Made by a program: the position numbers and the translations under genes. The notes under the pieces are model-generated. The model worked only from the letters and a program-made list of their open reading frames with translations, searched no databases and was not told the DNA's origin. From Paraspadella gotoi (lineage: Eukaryota > Chaetognatha), in the NCBI GenBank assembly GCA_051294375.1, contig CM119267.1:19962251-20026250 (forward strand): 64,000 nt of DNA, given 5' to 3'. Shown here one piece after another: positions 22,439-33,437 of this stretch. The stretch's first letter is position 1. Every line of letters starts with the position of its first letter.

Positions 22439-24247
22439 ATGGATGCGGCAGCGAGAGCGGAGAGGGTAAGTGCCGCTTTCTGCGCAAGGAAGAATAAAAA
22501 CAAAAGATAAATAGAAAGGAGAAGCTCTTGATATTTCGTAGTCGCGAGCCGATACGACGTATACTACGTACTAGAGCATTTAAAAATAACAAAATATAAC
22601 AAATCGAATAAGGTACATAGCTATTTTAGTGTAATAAAGTCTGTAGAATTCGATGTTGATAACCATTTTTTTGTATAGTTTCATCTTCTTTGTCTGAAAT
22701 GGCGGTTTTTGCAGCATATAAGGAATTATTCAAATGGAGCATAAAAACTCAAATATTAAATTTTATAAAGGCTATAATATAAAAATAAAAACCCATGTAA
22801 ATATTTTGGTAAGTTTATTTATAAATTTTATATTTTATTAATTGTTTGTTAGTTATATTTATTAATAAATTATAATAAAAATTAAGCTAAAGTAAAAAAA
22901 TAAAAATTTTAAAATTTTAAGATCGGATTTGAATTCTTTACAAAAAGTATCATTTATTTTAATAAATCCTTTTATTAAGTAGGTTAAAAATATTAAAAAC
23001 TATTATTTTTGTTTAATTTTTTAATTTTTGGCTTAAAATTCTAATTTTTCTAAATTTTGGCCAACTTAATAACTTAATTTTGATATAAAAATTGTGTTTT
23101 TTATAAAAACTTTTTGCAAGGAATGCATATCCAGGAATATAATTTTGAAATTATCATTTTTTTGATTTTAACCTAATTTTTACTCTTAATTATTAATAAA
23201 TATAGCTAACCAACTTTTTATAAAACAAAATTTAAAAATAAACTTATCAAAATATTTTTATTAGTCTTTATTTTTATATTTCAAAAGCTTATATAAATTT
23301 TATAAACCAATTTTAATAATTTGGCTTATTATAACTTATAATGGTTGTGTTATTTTATGACAATTTTATATACATTAAAAATCGTCATTTCCAACAAGAA
23401 AATGGTCATCACCATCGAATTCTACAGATTTGTTTACACTAAAATACTATGTACCTTATTCGAATTTGTTATATTTTGTTATTTTTAAACGCCCTAATAC
23501 GTACGTAGTAGTAAGGCCGAGTTTCTAAGAGAAAATAGATAAAAAGGGACTTACTTATAAAAGAAAATAATAACCTGCCTTTTCTCTCGTAGAAGATTTA
23601 TAAACTGTTTTACGACTAAATTATGTTTTAATAGATCTTTATCTTTAGCCTGATCTGCTTCTCGCAGATTTCGTCTCTTTGATTCAGTTTGTTGGTCTGC
23701 CGGTCGTTCCACATAGTTTCGTCGGTCATTCACCGAAACCATCTTAGAAAATCGAATTATTAAAAGGAGGCAAGCGTATTAGGCCAACGGGACATTCGAA
23801 TATCGTTGGGCATATTTCCCCAAGACATCAACGACCCGGCACACATAAGTTCTACCTCACTGTCCTCACAGCCCATGACACGCCCATAACCCGTCCACAT
23901 CGGCAATGCCTCTCCTTCATGCTAAATTTGTAGCTCTTTCTTTCTCTCTTCTTTTACTTTTCTTCACCAATCACCATCTCTATTTCCGTTTTTACTTCAC
24001 TCTTAATAAATTAATTAATTAGTTATTTATTTCTCACATTGTTAATAATTTTATTGCACAAAAGTGTTTAAAAAACTGACTTGCAAGTTTGAAAAAAATC
24101 TTTAACCGTTGTACATTGTAAAAATGTATTATATCAAATTTAAATTTTCTCCTCACAATATTACTCACTCCATCCCAATCCGAATCTGTCCTCACCGCTG
24201 ACCGCTATCCTTTCCCTCAATATCTCTGTTAGCAACTTTAAACTTAG

Positions 24248-24296
<49 letters not shown>

Positions 24297-26569
24297 CTGC
24301 TCTCTCTCACTGTTCTCTCTCTCTCTCATCGTCTCTCGTCTCATCTGCCTCCTGCATGTCCAGCTCTCCTCGCTCGTCCGCTCGTCTGTCCGTCCGGTCC
24401 TGATTCGTCTGGTCCCCCATTCTGTCCCTCTCCTCTCTCTCTTATAAACCGATTTTAATATTAATCGTTGTTGAACAAAATTAAAATTCTGTTACTTTGC
24501 AAAAAGAAAAAAATTAGGAAAAAAGTGTTCGTCCGTCCGTCCGTATGACCGTCCGTCCATCCCCCTTAGCTTTAATCGTTATTTAATCATGAGTGGATCG
24601 GCCGATCAACTTGTGTGGATTAAAAAGTGTGCGATTGATCTGGAAATCAAGTTTTGACGGAATCGTCTGAGTGGAAATACGTATGGTAAAATATAAAAAC
24701 AAAAGATACGGTTTACTATTTGATTTGGTTCTTTTTTTTATATTATCTAAATTAAGTTGCAACAATAAATATAATAATCATCACAACAAATACCACCACG
24801 ATGACCCCAACTACCATAAAAATCATACGAAACGATAAAGGAAATTCTTAATTTGAACATGGTAGAATACTCAGAAACATTTTAGATTTTTATATTTTTA
24901 GAAAACGACGAACCTAAAAATAATGACAAAGCCTCCGAGAAGGGTGGTATTTCATTAGAGAGAGAGACCGGCGGTAAGTCGACTCACTGTGCCGGTCTAG
25001 CCGCGACTAGATTGGCTGGAGCGACGAGGATTATAACCGAAACTTAGTGAACTGGTCTCGGAACGTCACCTTAAGCGTCGTCGGCCGAGGTCGGTCTGTC
25101 GGTCACTCTGCAGCGAATTTATCGGAGATTCTGCTGCCGAAAGACGTCGACGATCAATTCAGTTCCGAAACTGAAGACTTTTTTAGTTGATGGAGGCGAA
25201 ATTAATGCTTATTCGAACGGCCATCTCTCACTCTGTTTTTATAAGTTTGTCAATGAACTGCAGCTAAGTTTTATTTGTCGAAATACTGGAATAAAGATTT
25301 CTAAAAATTAATCTTTACAATCAGAGTATAGAGTTGAAAAACTATTTAAAACGGACAAAGAACAAAACACCCCACGATTATTTATTTTTGCTGCCGTAGA
25401 CTTGAGCCTACTCATTAGTAGTACTAGTACTCAAATATTTTACAGAAATCGACAAGTGTTATTCTCTTTCTTTAAGAAATTATGTAAGTGTGAGGTGCGC
25501 GAAGGCAATTCAAAAGGGCGTGGTTGAAAAAAAAAACAAAAACGTGCATAATTTTATTGGTCCAGTACCCTGTCTCCTCCATGGAGAACGAAGAGGACAA
25601 TGACGACAAATCGCCGGACAACGACGACGCGAAAGAAGGAGAGAAAAAACCCGCGGAGAGGCGAACGAAGAAAATCCTTGGCTTTTTCATTTCATACCTC
25701 GTCTGTTACGGTTGGACGCTGGGCACCGACATCGCCGGTTGGGGACTCAACTTTTTCACACTCGGAAATTACTTTGTTATTGGACATGCTTATTGGGGGT
25801 GAGTGATTGAGGTGAGGGAAAGGGAGAGAGAGAAAGATAGAGACTTTCTTCCCTTCAAAACCAGAATCGTCCAGATGATCATCATGGCATTCTCCAATGT
25901 CGTCACTCTTATCTACTGCGTATTGGTTCTCCGCAAATCGGCCGACTTATATCCTAACTTGTGGCTTACGCGACGACGCCGCATTCTGGTGACGACGGGA
26001 TTGGTGATCGGCCTCTCAGAGACGCTCTTCGCCCTCGACATGTTTATTGACAGGGTCAAGATATTTGCCGAAAAAGGTGGGGGGAACTGTATACACTATG
26101 CTCCGTATACACTATAAAGTGTACACTATACACTGGGGTGAAGTGAAAGTTAGGAATAACAAGTTTGAGCAAACAATGTCGGATCTCCCACGATAACTTG
26201 CATAATTTAATCAACTTGCATTATTTGGTCAACTGACATAATTTGGTCAACTGACATAATTTGGTCAACTGACATAATTTGGTCAACTGACATAATTTGG
26301 TCAACTGACTTAATTTGTTTAACTGACATAATTTGGTAAACTGACATAATTTGATCAACTGACATAATATGGTCAACCGACATAATTTGGTCAACTGACA
26401 TAATTTTTTCAACTGGCATAATTTTATCAACTGGCATAATTTGGTCAACTGGCATAATTTGGTCAACTGGCATAATTTGGTCAACTGGCTTAATTTGGTC
26501 AACTAGCATAATTTGGTCAACTTGCAGAATTTGTTCAACTGGCATATTTTTGTCAATTGGCATAATTTG

Positions 26570-26617
<48 letters not shown>

Positions 26618-28514
26618 GAGAGAGATAGAGAGATATAAACTTTAAAAAATTCAAATAAATGTGTCTTTTGGTTTTCTAATTTGAACTCTTTTCCACTCTT
26701 ACGATTCCATCAAAAAATTTATATCCAGCTTTATCACATACTTTCCTACCCACACACAACATTCCATTTCAATTTATCTATGCAATTTTTAATAAACATA
26801 ATAATTATGAGTAAATTTAAGTAAAAAAAGTAAATATGGCTTTTGCCTTTTTCCATTTTAACTCATTTCCACTCGCACGATTCCATCGAAACTTTATATC
26901 CAGCTTATTCACACACTTTCCTACCATCATACAAAATTTCAAGTCAATTGCTCTATCCACTCATGAGCAATTAGCGTTCAAATAGTGAAATAGATTTTTT
27001 TGTTTTTTCCATTTAAACTAATTTCCACTCGTACGATTCCATCGAAACTTCATATCCATCTCAATCACACAGTTTTCTACCCACACACAAAATTTCATAC
27101 CAATCCATTCATCCAATCACGACTAATTTGAGTTTTTTGCTCAGGGGAGGACGGACGGACGGACGGACGGACATCTTTTTTTGCATAATTTATCATAATT
27201 CGAGGTTCTGATATGATAATAATTGTAGAAAATGTTTATTATTTTCTATGCCACGAGGGCCGCGCGTTCGATTCGTCGGCTGTAGGTTAAACTGGCTTTA
27301 ACATGGAGCTAGGTTTTCTAAATCTTGAATGACGTAAATGTCGAATAAATGACGAATAAATCGTGAATAAGTTTATTTATTGTAGAGGTAAATAAATGGC
27401 GAATTTAAAGTAGTACAATAAGTTCGTGTAGAAAATCCTTGGATTCCGTAAAAACTACGGTTTCATACAGCCGATCTTTTCCAGAGAAATGATTATGATC
27501 GAATGACAAGTGACGAGGTTTTCGGCTAAAAGAAAATTACAAGAAAGCGACTAGAACGGTGAAAAGACTGGTCTGAAAAGGTCAACTAAATGACCAGGAA
27601 AAAATCTTAAAAGTATAGTGATCTCGCCAGACCTTACTATCAAAGAAAATTAATGAAAAAGTACTATAATCTAATTTGCATATTGCAGTAAATCATAATT
27701 AAATAAAAATTCAAACAAAAAATATTTGAATCGATATAAAACAAATAAAATGGATACACATTTCAACTAAAGTGAGGGAAGGGAAGGAGAGTAAGTAAAT
27801 GTAAAATTTGGTGAAAAGAGAGAGAGAGAGACAAAAATTAATACATTTGGTAATGTACAACAGTTAAAAAGAAATAAACTAAAAGTAAATAACAAAGATT
27901 AATAAATAATTATTAGTGAAAATTAAAAATTTTTCAGTTGTTTTCAAATGCTGATGAAAACTCGAACCCAAAGAGTTGAAACATGTCCGTCTATTAAAAT
28001 AAATCGTTGTCACAAATACAAAAACACTTTGTTTTCTCTAAATATTAAATAACAACGAAAAGAAAGGATTATCACATGTAATATATAATGTTATAATACT
28101 AAAATTATTTATAATTTTAATAATAGTACAAATTATCAGAATAACAAAAAAAAGTAATGTATAATTTGACTGTATCTCTCTTCTCAACTCCTATTTTAGA
28201 TATAATATGCCAATAGTGGGCCGACTGGTCCAAAGTTACAATAATAAATAAAAACAAAAAAATGATATATGCAATTAAATTATTCCGCGCAATTGCCGGA
28301 TATATAGCAGGTATCGCCGACCTGTCACATTAGCTTATGCACATGTGACATTGCATGTCATTATAAGTTATTCTTCACTTTTTCTCAAATGTAACCACGA
28401 AAATCTCGAATAAATGGCGACAATAAAAATTTTTAGAAGGAAAAAAATAATCAGAATTTTTCAAAAACGAACGATCACGCAAGAGATCGTACAGAAGAGA
28501 GAGACAGAAAAAGA

Positions 28515-28546
<32 letters not shown>

Positions 28547-28777
28547 AAGAAAGCTGAACAGACGCTGCAGAGCCAGAACTCGTTTACTCGTCGCCTAGTG
28601 ACGGTAGTGAAAAAAAGGTGACTAAAAATTTTTTTTGGAAAAAAAAAGAAAAGAGAGAGAGGGAGAGAGAGAGAGAGATAGAGAGAAAGAGAAGAGACAG
28701 AGAGCCGAAATCGTTTACTCGTCGCCTAGTGAAAAGTGGTGAAAAAAAAGTGAATACAAATTTTTTTTTGGAAAAAA

Positions 28778-28814
<37 letters not shown>

Positions 28815-31069
28815 AAAGTTTTCCCGCCAACGATACGCAATATTAGGATCACTCTCGTTTATATCGGTTATCCGTTGCCTAGCAACGGCGGCGTGATCTT
28901 GGTCAAGTTGATTTTTTTTATACACATAACGTTTTCGTTGCCATCAAAACGCGTTATTAGGTCATGTTCCTTGACATTGTTTACTCGTTGCCCTGCAACG
29001 GCCACGAAATCGAGGTCAAGTAAGATATTCTTCACATTTTCTCAAAAAAATCCATGAAAATCTCAGATGTAAATTTGGGATTTTGTATTGAGAAAAAAGC
29101 GCGGAATAAATACTTGATTAAAATTTTGCTTCAAAGTAAGTGACGAGCGTTCTGATAGGTTTTCGTGAAATGTGTTGAGAATCTTTGGCCCCCGTCGTTG
29201 AGAATGTTAAAGATCGTTGCTGAAGGAACCTTTGTTGTCGCCCCCGTCATTGAGAGATGACGAGAAGTTTGATCCTTTGTCGACCTCAAGGGAGCGAAAG
29301 TTCGGATGAATCGTTCATGAAAGGAAAAAAATTACAAAAAACTATAAAATGATTAAGGTATGCCATAAAAGGCATGTGCATAGGGATCACTGCCTTAAGT
29401 AGTGATGGCACTAGTCCACACTGCTACTAAAAAATAAAGGCTTGTGCATGGCGGTCACTGCCTTGAATAGCGATGGGGCATAAGCTCCCTGCTACTACTA
29501 AATAGAGGCGCGTGCATCGTGGTCACCGCCTTGTGTGATCACGGCAGACTTATGGGGATCGTCGCTGGACCATTATGTGGAGAGGCAGACGTATTGTGAT
29601 CGTTGCCTGTTAGGGCAGACTTTAAAGAAAGATATATTTTTGCAAGTGCAAGTGCACTATTTTGTTTTGAGAGTGGCGAAATTCGTTTTGCGCTAAGTAA
29701 AAATTTTTTTAGGCAGAATTCATTCAACTGAACAGATATAATAACTCGAAAATAATCAATCAGATTTACCTTTTTTGGAAAACATTTGTTGGAGGATGAT
29801 ACGTTTAAATTTGAACGTTTTCACCTGAAATTTGATCAGTCGTCGTTGTTGACAACTTGACATCCACTTAGCATAATCCGGACTTTCCCGGAAGGTTTGT
29901 TAATCCATGAAGGCCTCGCAAAGAGTTGTGTGGTGAAGGCTGTCGCAATCCCGACAACGGCGCTAAGATCGACAGACATTAGTTTCGTGCCCTGGACGAA
30001 CAAAGCTCCCGGGAAAGTCCGGATTATGCCAAGTGGATGTCAACAACGACGACTGATCAAATTTCAGGTGAAAACGTTCAAATTTAAACGTATCATGACC
30101 GGACGCGAGGTCACAAAATCTTCCAATAATGATTTACTGACAATATTTTTGGGTGCTGATAAGCAGATCCGACTAAAAATTTAGCAGTTATATCTTGAAA
30201 ACTATTATATTAGTGAATACTAATCTGGAGTTATTTTTTTAATGTATATTGTAGCCCTGTCAGCTACATGTATATATATATATATATTTATATATATACG
30301 TATATAGTACTAGCCTTGTATAATGTTAAACTTTCAAAATGGTTTTTTAAAAATTCTGAGAACAGATTCAGATTCCGGTAAAAAGTTGATAAAAAAAATA
30401 TAAATCTTTTTCAAAAATTATGTCATTAAGTAGATTAAAATTATAAACTATATTTTTAAACTGGAAAATAAAAATCGATCGTTTAAATATAGTTTTTTAT
30501 ATTTTTGACCAACTTAATAAAATAATTTTTAAAAAATAATTATACTTTCTTATATCAACTTTTTGTAAAGAATCCAAATCCGATCTTAAAATTTTAGCCT
30601 ATTATATACTGATTAATATATATAAATATAGCTCACTGATGCCCACTAATGTATAAAATTAAAAAAAGAAATTTACCCAAGTATTATTATTAGTTTTTAT
30701 TTTTATGTTCTATCTGATAAATTTTAATTCATAAAATTATATTTTTTTCACATCACTCTACACGGAATAGACCTAAAGCCGTACTAAATTTATTTCGTGA
30801 ATGGCCACGAGGCCAGTTTTGAATGTAAAAAAAGTTATAGTTAGCATCTATCCCCTCCAAGCTCAGACGCTAACTCGGATTACCAAACCCCCTCACTGGT
30901 CGTCTCCGCAGTTCGCGATCACGTATTCAAGATCGAACCCAAGCTCGACGCGGAGGCGATCTCAATAGACGAACGCAAGTACATCGAGATCTGCAAAGTA
31001 AAGATCCTTCTCAAGTACTCGCGGAATCTATGGACGGCAACGCTGCACGCCAATTATCTTTTGAATTAC
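22439..31069 (+). CDS. Tentative membrane-protein gene with widely spaced exons
   Basis: I do not recognise this protein. Exons that join in phase: 22439-22465 (ATG in a GC-rich island, donor GTAAGT; least certain), 25566-25798, 25865-26076 and 30912-31069. A further candidate is 32077-32188. If the first exon is wrong, translation would start at ATG 25581. From 25581 the product begins with a very acidic and lysine-rich 30 residues, then RRTKKILGFFISYLVCYGW, a first hydrophobic segment. A second follows (IIMAFSNVVTLIYCVLVL), then basic LTRRRR and a third (VTTGLVIGLSETLFALDMFI). The 30912 exon adds a soluble stretch with KYIEICKVKILLKYSRNLW. Exons are GC-rich, unlike the surrounding DNA, and have good splice sites. 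The 3' end was not found. The 3.1-kb and 4.8-kb introns are packed with repeats. The 25566-26076 pair is the most secure part. Confidence 0.45.
22562..23510. mobile_element. Foldback (long inverted repeat) element, family E, simple copy
   Basis: About 950 bases that are nearly palindromic throughout. The left end (TTTAAAAATAACAAAATATA, then TCGAATAAGGTACATAG) is repeated in inverse at 23385-23500, and matching inner blocks (TTTTGGTAAGTTTATTTATA; TTATTAATAAAT) mirror each other around a centre near 23030. No open frame. The same arms flank larger compound elements at 50-63 kb, so this copy appears to be the form without the central hammerhead-bearing insertion. Confidence 0.75.
23780..24420. 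repeat. Remnant of a hammerhead-type element and CT microsatellite
   Basis: Contains a GC-richer block (CCCGGCACACATAAGTTC ... CCCATGACACGCCCATAACC) resembling the centre of the foldback unit at about 51590-51710, then GTTGTACATTGTAAAAATGT, then a CT array at 24251-24360. This order (centre, GTACAAC motif, CT array) is that of the right half of the 51-61 kb units. I see no hammerhead core here. Confidence 0.45.
24421..25565. other. Intronic or intergenic DNA upstream of the 25.6-kb exons
   Basis: AT-rich, with short Helentron-derived pieces at about 24530-24720 (CCGTCCGTCC array and AATCATGAGTGGATCG core). The GC-richer patch at 24902-25170 has a good acceptor and a GTAAGT donor around a 73-base open segment, but its phase does not fit the next exon. 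It may be UTR. No gene called. Confidence 0.4.
26157..27180 (+). mobile_element. Helentron/pearl-like element, 3'-truncated
   Basis: Starts with AACAAGTTTGAGCAAACAAT and then GTCGGATCT, the 5' end shared with 35028, 41965 and 49187. An 18-bp minisatellite (26210-26575), an ATCA array (26571-26618), core repeats of roughly 165 bases with TTTCCACTCGCACGATTCCA blocks (26690-27110) and a GGAC tetranucleotide array (27145-27172) follow. The terminal hairpin is missing. It lies in an intron of the tentative 22-31 kb gene. Confidence 0.7.
26210..26575 (+). repeat. 18-bp minisatellite (about 20 units)
   Basis: Tandem unit ATAATTTGGTCAACTGAC and variants (CTGGC for CTGAC). Since 18 is a multiple of three, it stays open in several frames and fakes a repetitive protein on the minus strand. 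The same unit recurs at 35085-35310. A related unit (AATGATGCAAGTTAAAAA, on the opposite strand relative to the element) occurs at 31545-31715 and 34195-34410. Confidence 0.9.
27951..27987 (+). ncRNA. Hammerhead-ribozyme-like motif, variant 1
   Basis: Core CTGATGA (27951-27957), one extra A, stem II AACTC/GAGTT closed by a nine-base loop, then GAAA (27978-27981) and the self-complementary ACATGT, ending in C at 27987 as the expected cleavage position. Short flanking pairing ATG/CGT could form stem I. A stem III made only of ACATGT would need dimer formation, as described for hammerheads of Penelope-like elements. The extra A after CTGATGA departs from the consensus, so activity is uncertain. 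Confidence 0.5.
28500..29010 (+). repeat. GA-rich tandem repeat with X-box-like palindromes
   Basis: Two or more units of about 120 bases, each with a GA array, TCGTTTACTCGTCGCCTAGTG and an A/T-rich tract. Related palindromic cores CCGTTGCCTAGCAACGG and GTTGCCCTGCAACGG follow at 28872 and about 28988. The same unit is found twice at 44370-44590. Its function is unknown. Confidence 0.65.
28872..28888. promoter_or_regulatory. Perfect X-box-like palindrome
   Basis: CCGTTGCCTAGCAACGG is a 17-base palindrome that fits the RFX X-box form GTNRCC-N-RGYAAC. Similar but imperfect copies lie at 28590, 28721 and 28988. They sit in repeat DNA, so real regulatory use is only a possibility. Confidence 0.3.
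29371..29560 (+). repeat. 68-bp tandem repeat, three units
   Basis: Units begin at 29371, 29439 and 29507 with GGCATGTGCAT, GGCTTGTGCAT and GGCGCGTGCAT, each followed by a block like GGTCACTGCCTTGAATAG and a GCTACTACTAAA tract. Non-coding as far as I can see. Confidence 0.7.
29796..30097. repeat. Inverted repeat with 90-base arms and GC-richer spacer
   Basis: The left arm 29796-29891 (ATGATACGTTTAAATTTGAA ... CCGGACTTTCCCGG) is matched in reverse at 30009-30097. The spacer of about 117 bases is GC-richer than its surroundings and open in one frame (MLIHEGLAKSCVVKAVAIP). It lies just upstream of a Helentron 3' end, so it may be internal sequence of such an element. Confidence 0.7.
30155..30178 (+). 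mobile_element. Helentron 3' end (partial hairpin)
   Basis: TGCTGATAAGCAGATCCGAC followed by TAAAAAT, the 3' terminus shared with 36298-36328. The left arm is mostly lost. The sequence between here and 28 kb may belong to a larger element. Confidence 0.55.
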
Positions 31070-31094
31070 GTGAGTGACGTAATGAGAAATATTA

Positions 31095-31945
31095 CGTTTT
31101 TATAATTAACTTTGTCGGTCCGTCGGTCCGCCCCCCCAATCTTGTCGGGCATTCGATTATATCATGTCAGAACATCGAATTATGATAAATTATGCCAAAA
31201 AAATGATGTCCGTCCGTCCGTCCGTCTGTCTGTCTGTCCGTTCGTCCGTCCCACCTTAGCAAAAACCAATTACTCGTGATTTGATGGAGGGATCGGAATG
31301 AAATTTTGTGTGTGGGTTAAGGGGTGAACTTAGGTAATTTTTTGCCTGATTAACTGAGCAAAGTGTTATTGAAATTGCCTAGGTAAAGAAATGATTTTTC
31401 TTAACTAAGATAGGCAATTTCTGAATCATAATATTTTGCTTATATTTATTTTTAAAGATAAATAAAACAATATATTTTCTTTTATTGTTTTAATTTCGTT
31501 ATCAACTATATTTTAAGCCAAAAAATACTTTTCCCAGATGGCATGAAATATGAATATGTTAAAAAAAATGATGCAAGTTTAAAAAATGATTCAATTTCAA
31601 AAAAAGATGCAAGTTAAAAAATGATGCGAATTAAAAAAATGATGCAAGTTGAAAAAAAGATGCGGGATGAAAAAAAATGCAAGTGAAAGAAATGATGCAA
31701 GCTGAAAAAAAAATAGTTAAAAAAATTATTTGTTTGTACCATAGTAACAGTTCAGATTTATTCCCTTGCAAGCGATTTATATGTATTGGCGCAGCCACTG
31801 GTTTGGTATGTTACGATCTGTTATGATCAGTGAAGATCACAAATTGAAAGAGTTATCGAGATTTATCATCTGATTAGCTGATTACCGCTTAATTATTGTT
31901 GGCAGATCCGACATTGTATGCTTTAACTTGTTTTTTGCCATCCAT
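31095..31945 (-). mobile_element. Helentron/pearl-like element, minus strand, 3'-truncated
   Basis: Reading the minus strand, the 5' end (AACAAGTTAAAGCATACAAT, then GTCGGATCTGCC) is at about 31935. The 18-bp minisatellite (31715-31545), one core unit and a GGAC/CAGA array (31205-31250) follow, and it ends near 31110 in CGGACCGACGGACCGAC without the terminal hairpin. It starts only about 25 bases after the exon at 30912-31069. Confidence 0.65.
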
Positions 31946-32076
31946 GTCAAAATGGATTCATCATTTCATTTTTGTATGGTCTGTCTCTGTTCTTATTTAT
32001 GTATGCCATAGCTTACAACTAGAATTTACTAGTTTCTCTCTTGATGCAAAACACTGCTGAATCCTTCTTGCACAAG

Positions 32077-32188
32077 GTAGCCTTCCAATATCAACGATAC
32101 TGCCTTCCGAAGCGCGACTCTTTAATCAAAATCGACTCATCTGTGTGGAATAAAGTTGAGGGTTTTGTCGCGGAAACCCGTTCGGACG
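32077..32188 (+). other. Possible additional exon
   Basis: Open, GC-richer segment reading VAFQYQRYCLPKRDSLIKI and on to a GTGAGA donor at 32189. In phase 0 it would join the end of exon 30912-31069. The upstream acceptor (TTCTTGCACAAG) is mediocre. I cannot assign a function. Confidence 0.25.
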
Positions 32189-33437
32189 GTGAGAGAGAAT
32201 TGATATTTTTTAATCAAACGGTAGAATTCGTGGTGAATGACTATAATAATTAGCAATGAACAGGCGACCAAAGAGGGCTCATAATGGACTATTACAGAGG
32301 ATTACATATTGCATAATGCAGTAGTTTGGGCATTAATTTCTAAAGTGACGAAAATTGCATCAAGGAACGAACGTCATCATTAGAGACGCATCTTGCTCTT
32401 GCTACGCAAGCACGGACATCTCATGGATGGTTTTTGAACCGATTTTGCTGACTTTACGAAGATTAATGGGATATTCAGGTCGATTTCTTTTTACTTTAAA
32501 AAGTAATTATATCATAAAATGCCTTACTTTTTTGGTAACTTTCAACGCTTCCAAAAATAAAAATGAAGCAAATCTCATATTATTAGAATATAAGAATATA
32601 ATATTCTAAAAAGAATAGTTTTAGATACTACTGGGGTAGCCATAACCAAAGTCAATTTATTTTATTTAAATATTAATTTCAAAGTTGCCAAAGAGTCAAA
32701 CAGGGTTTTTTTCGTCATTTTAAGTGATATTTCAAAATTAAATCTTTTTTTTTTCAATAGAGGTCTTTCGTCTAACTAAGAAGGATATCAAGTATTATCA
32801 AAGTAAGAATTGAAATTTATTTTACTGTGAGATTGACTGTTGTTTACTAACACATATTATGAAAGGAAAAAAAAACTGACGTGGTAACTTTCATGGCATT
32901 TTTCGGTAATAATAAAATAAAAAATATCACAAAAAGATAATTCAGTTTTTTGTCCTTTGATTCAAAGTTTGAACGAGCTGTATCTTATTCATATTCGACA
33001 AAAAATGTAAAACTACGTGAAAGTGTCTTAAAATTTTTAAATACTATGATGGAAAAAAAATTGTCGCAGTTTGGAAAAGTCGGTTAATTTTATTGTCAAA
33101 TATATTTTTTGGATGGTAAATAGGTTTTAATATATATTATGACCTCCTTAAGACTGAATAAAAAGATTTTTTTTCAGCAGTATAAAATTATTTAATGCAT
33201 ACAAATACTTCTAAAAAAGGTGGACTTGTGGACTCTTAATTTTGACCAAAAAGATTACTCACATTATTATTAATATTATATCTCTAACATGATATTTTTT
33301 ATTAGATTTGGGGCAAAAAATGGTCCTTAGAGGGCAGTAAAAAAGATTGATCCCCTATAAAGTTAACCAAGCTTGTGTTGTTGCTGCATAATGTGCACAT
33401 GTGATGATGCATTGTCTTTCACTTCAATAAAATATTA

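Noticed and set aside
24902-24974. Possible acidic exon (AG acceptor, GTAAGT donor)
   Set aside because: Its only open phase does not join in frame to the exon at 25566; it may be UTR, so I did not call it coding.
26210-26575. Resemblance to a CRISPR array (short repeats in series)
   Set aside because: There are no unique spacers; the units are contiguous and the DNA is animal nuclear sequence.
26207-26578. 123-codon minus-strand frame with a six-residue repeat
   Set aside because: It is produced by the 18-bp minisatellite, which is open in more than one frame and recurs inside transposons.
27250-27290. tRNA B-box-like GCGTTCGATTCG
   Set aside because: No A-box at proper distance and no cloverleaf; also seen in degenerate form at about 41795, so it is repeat sequence.
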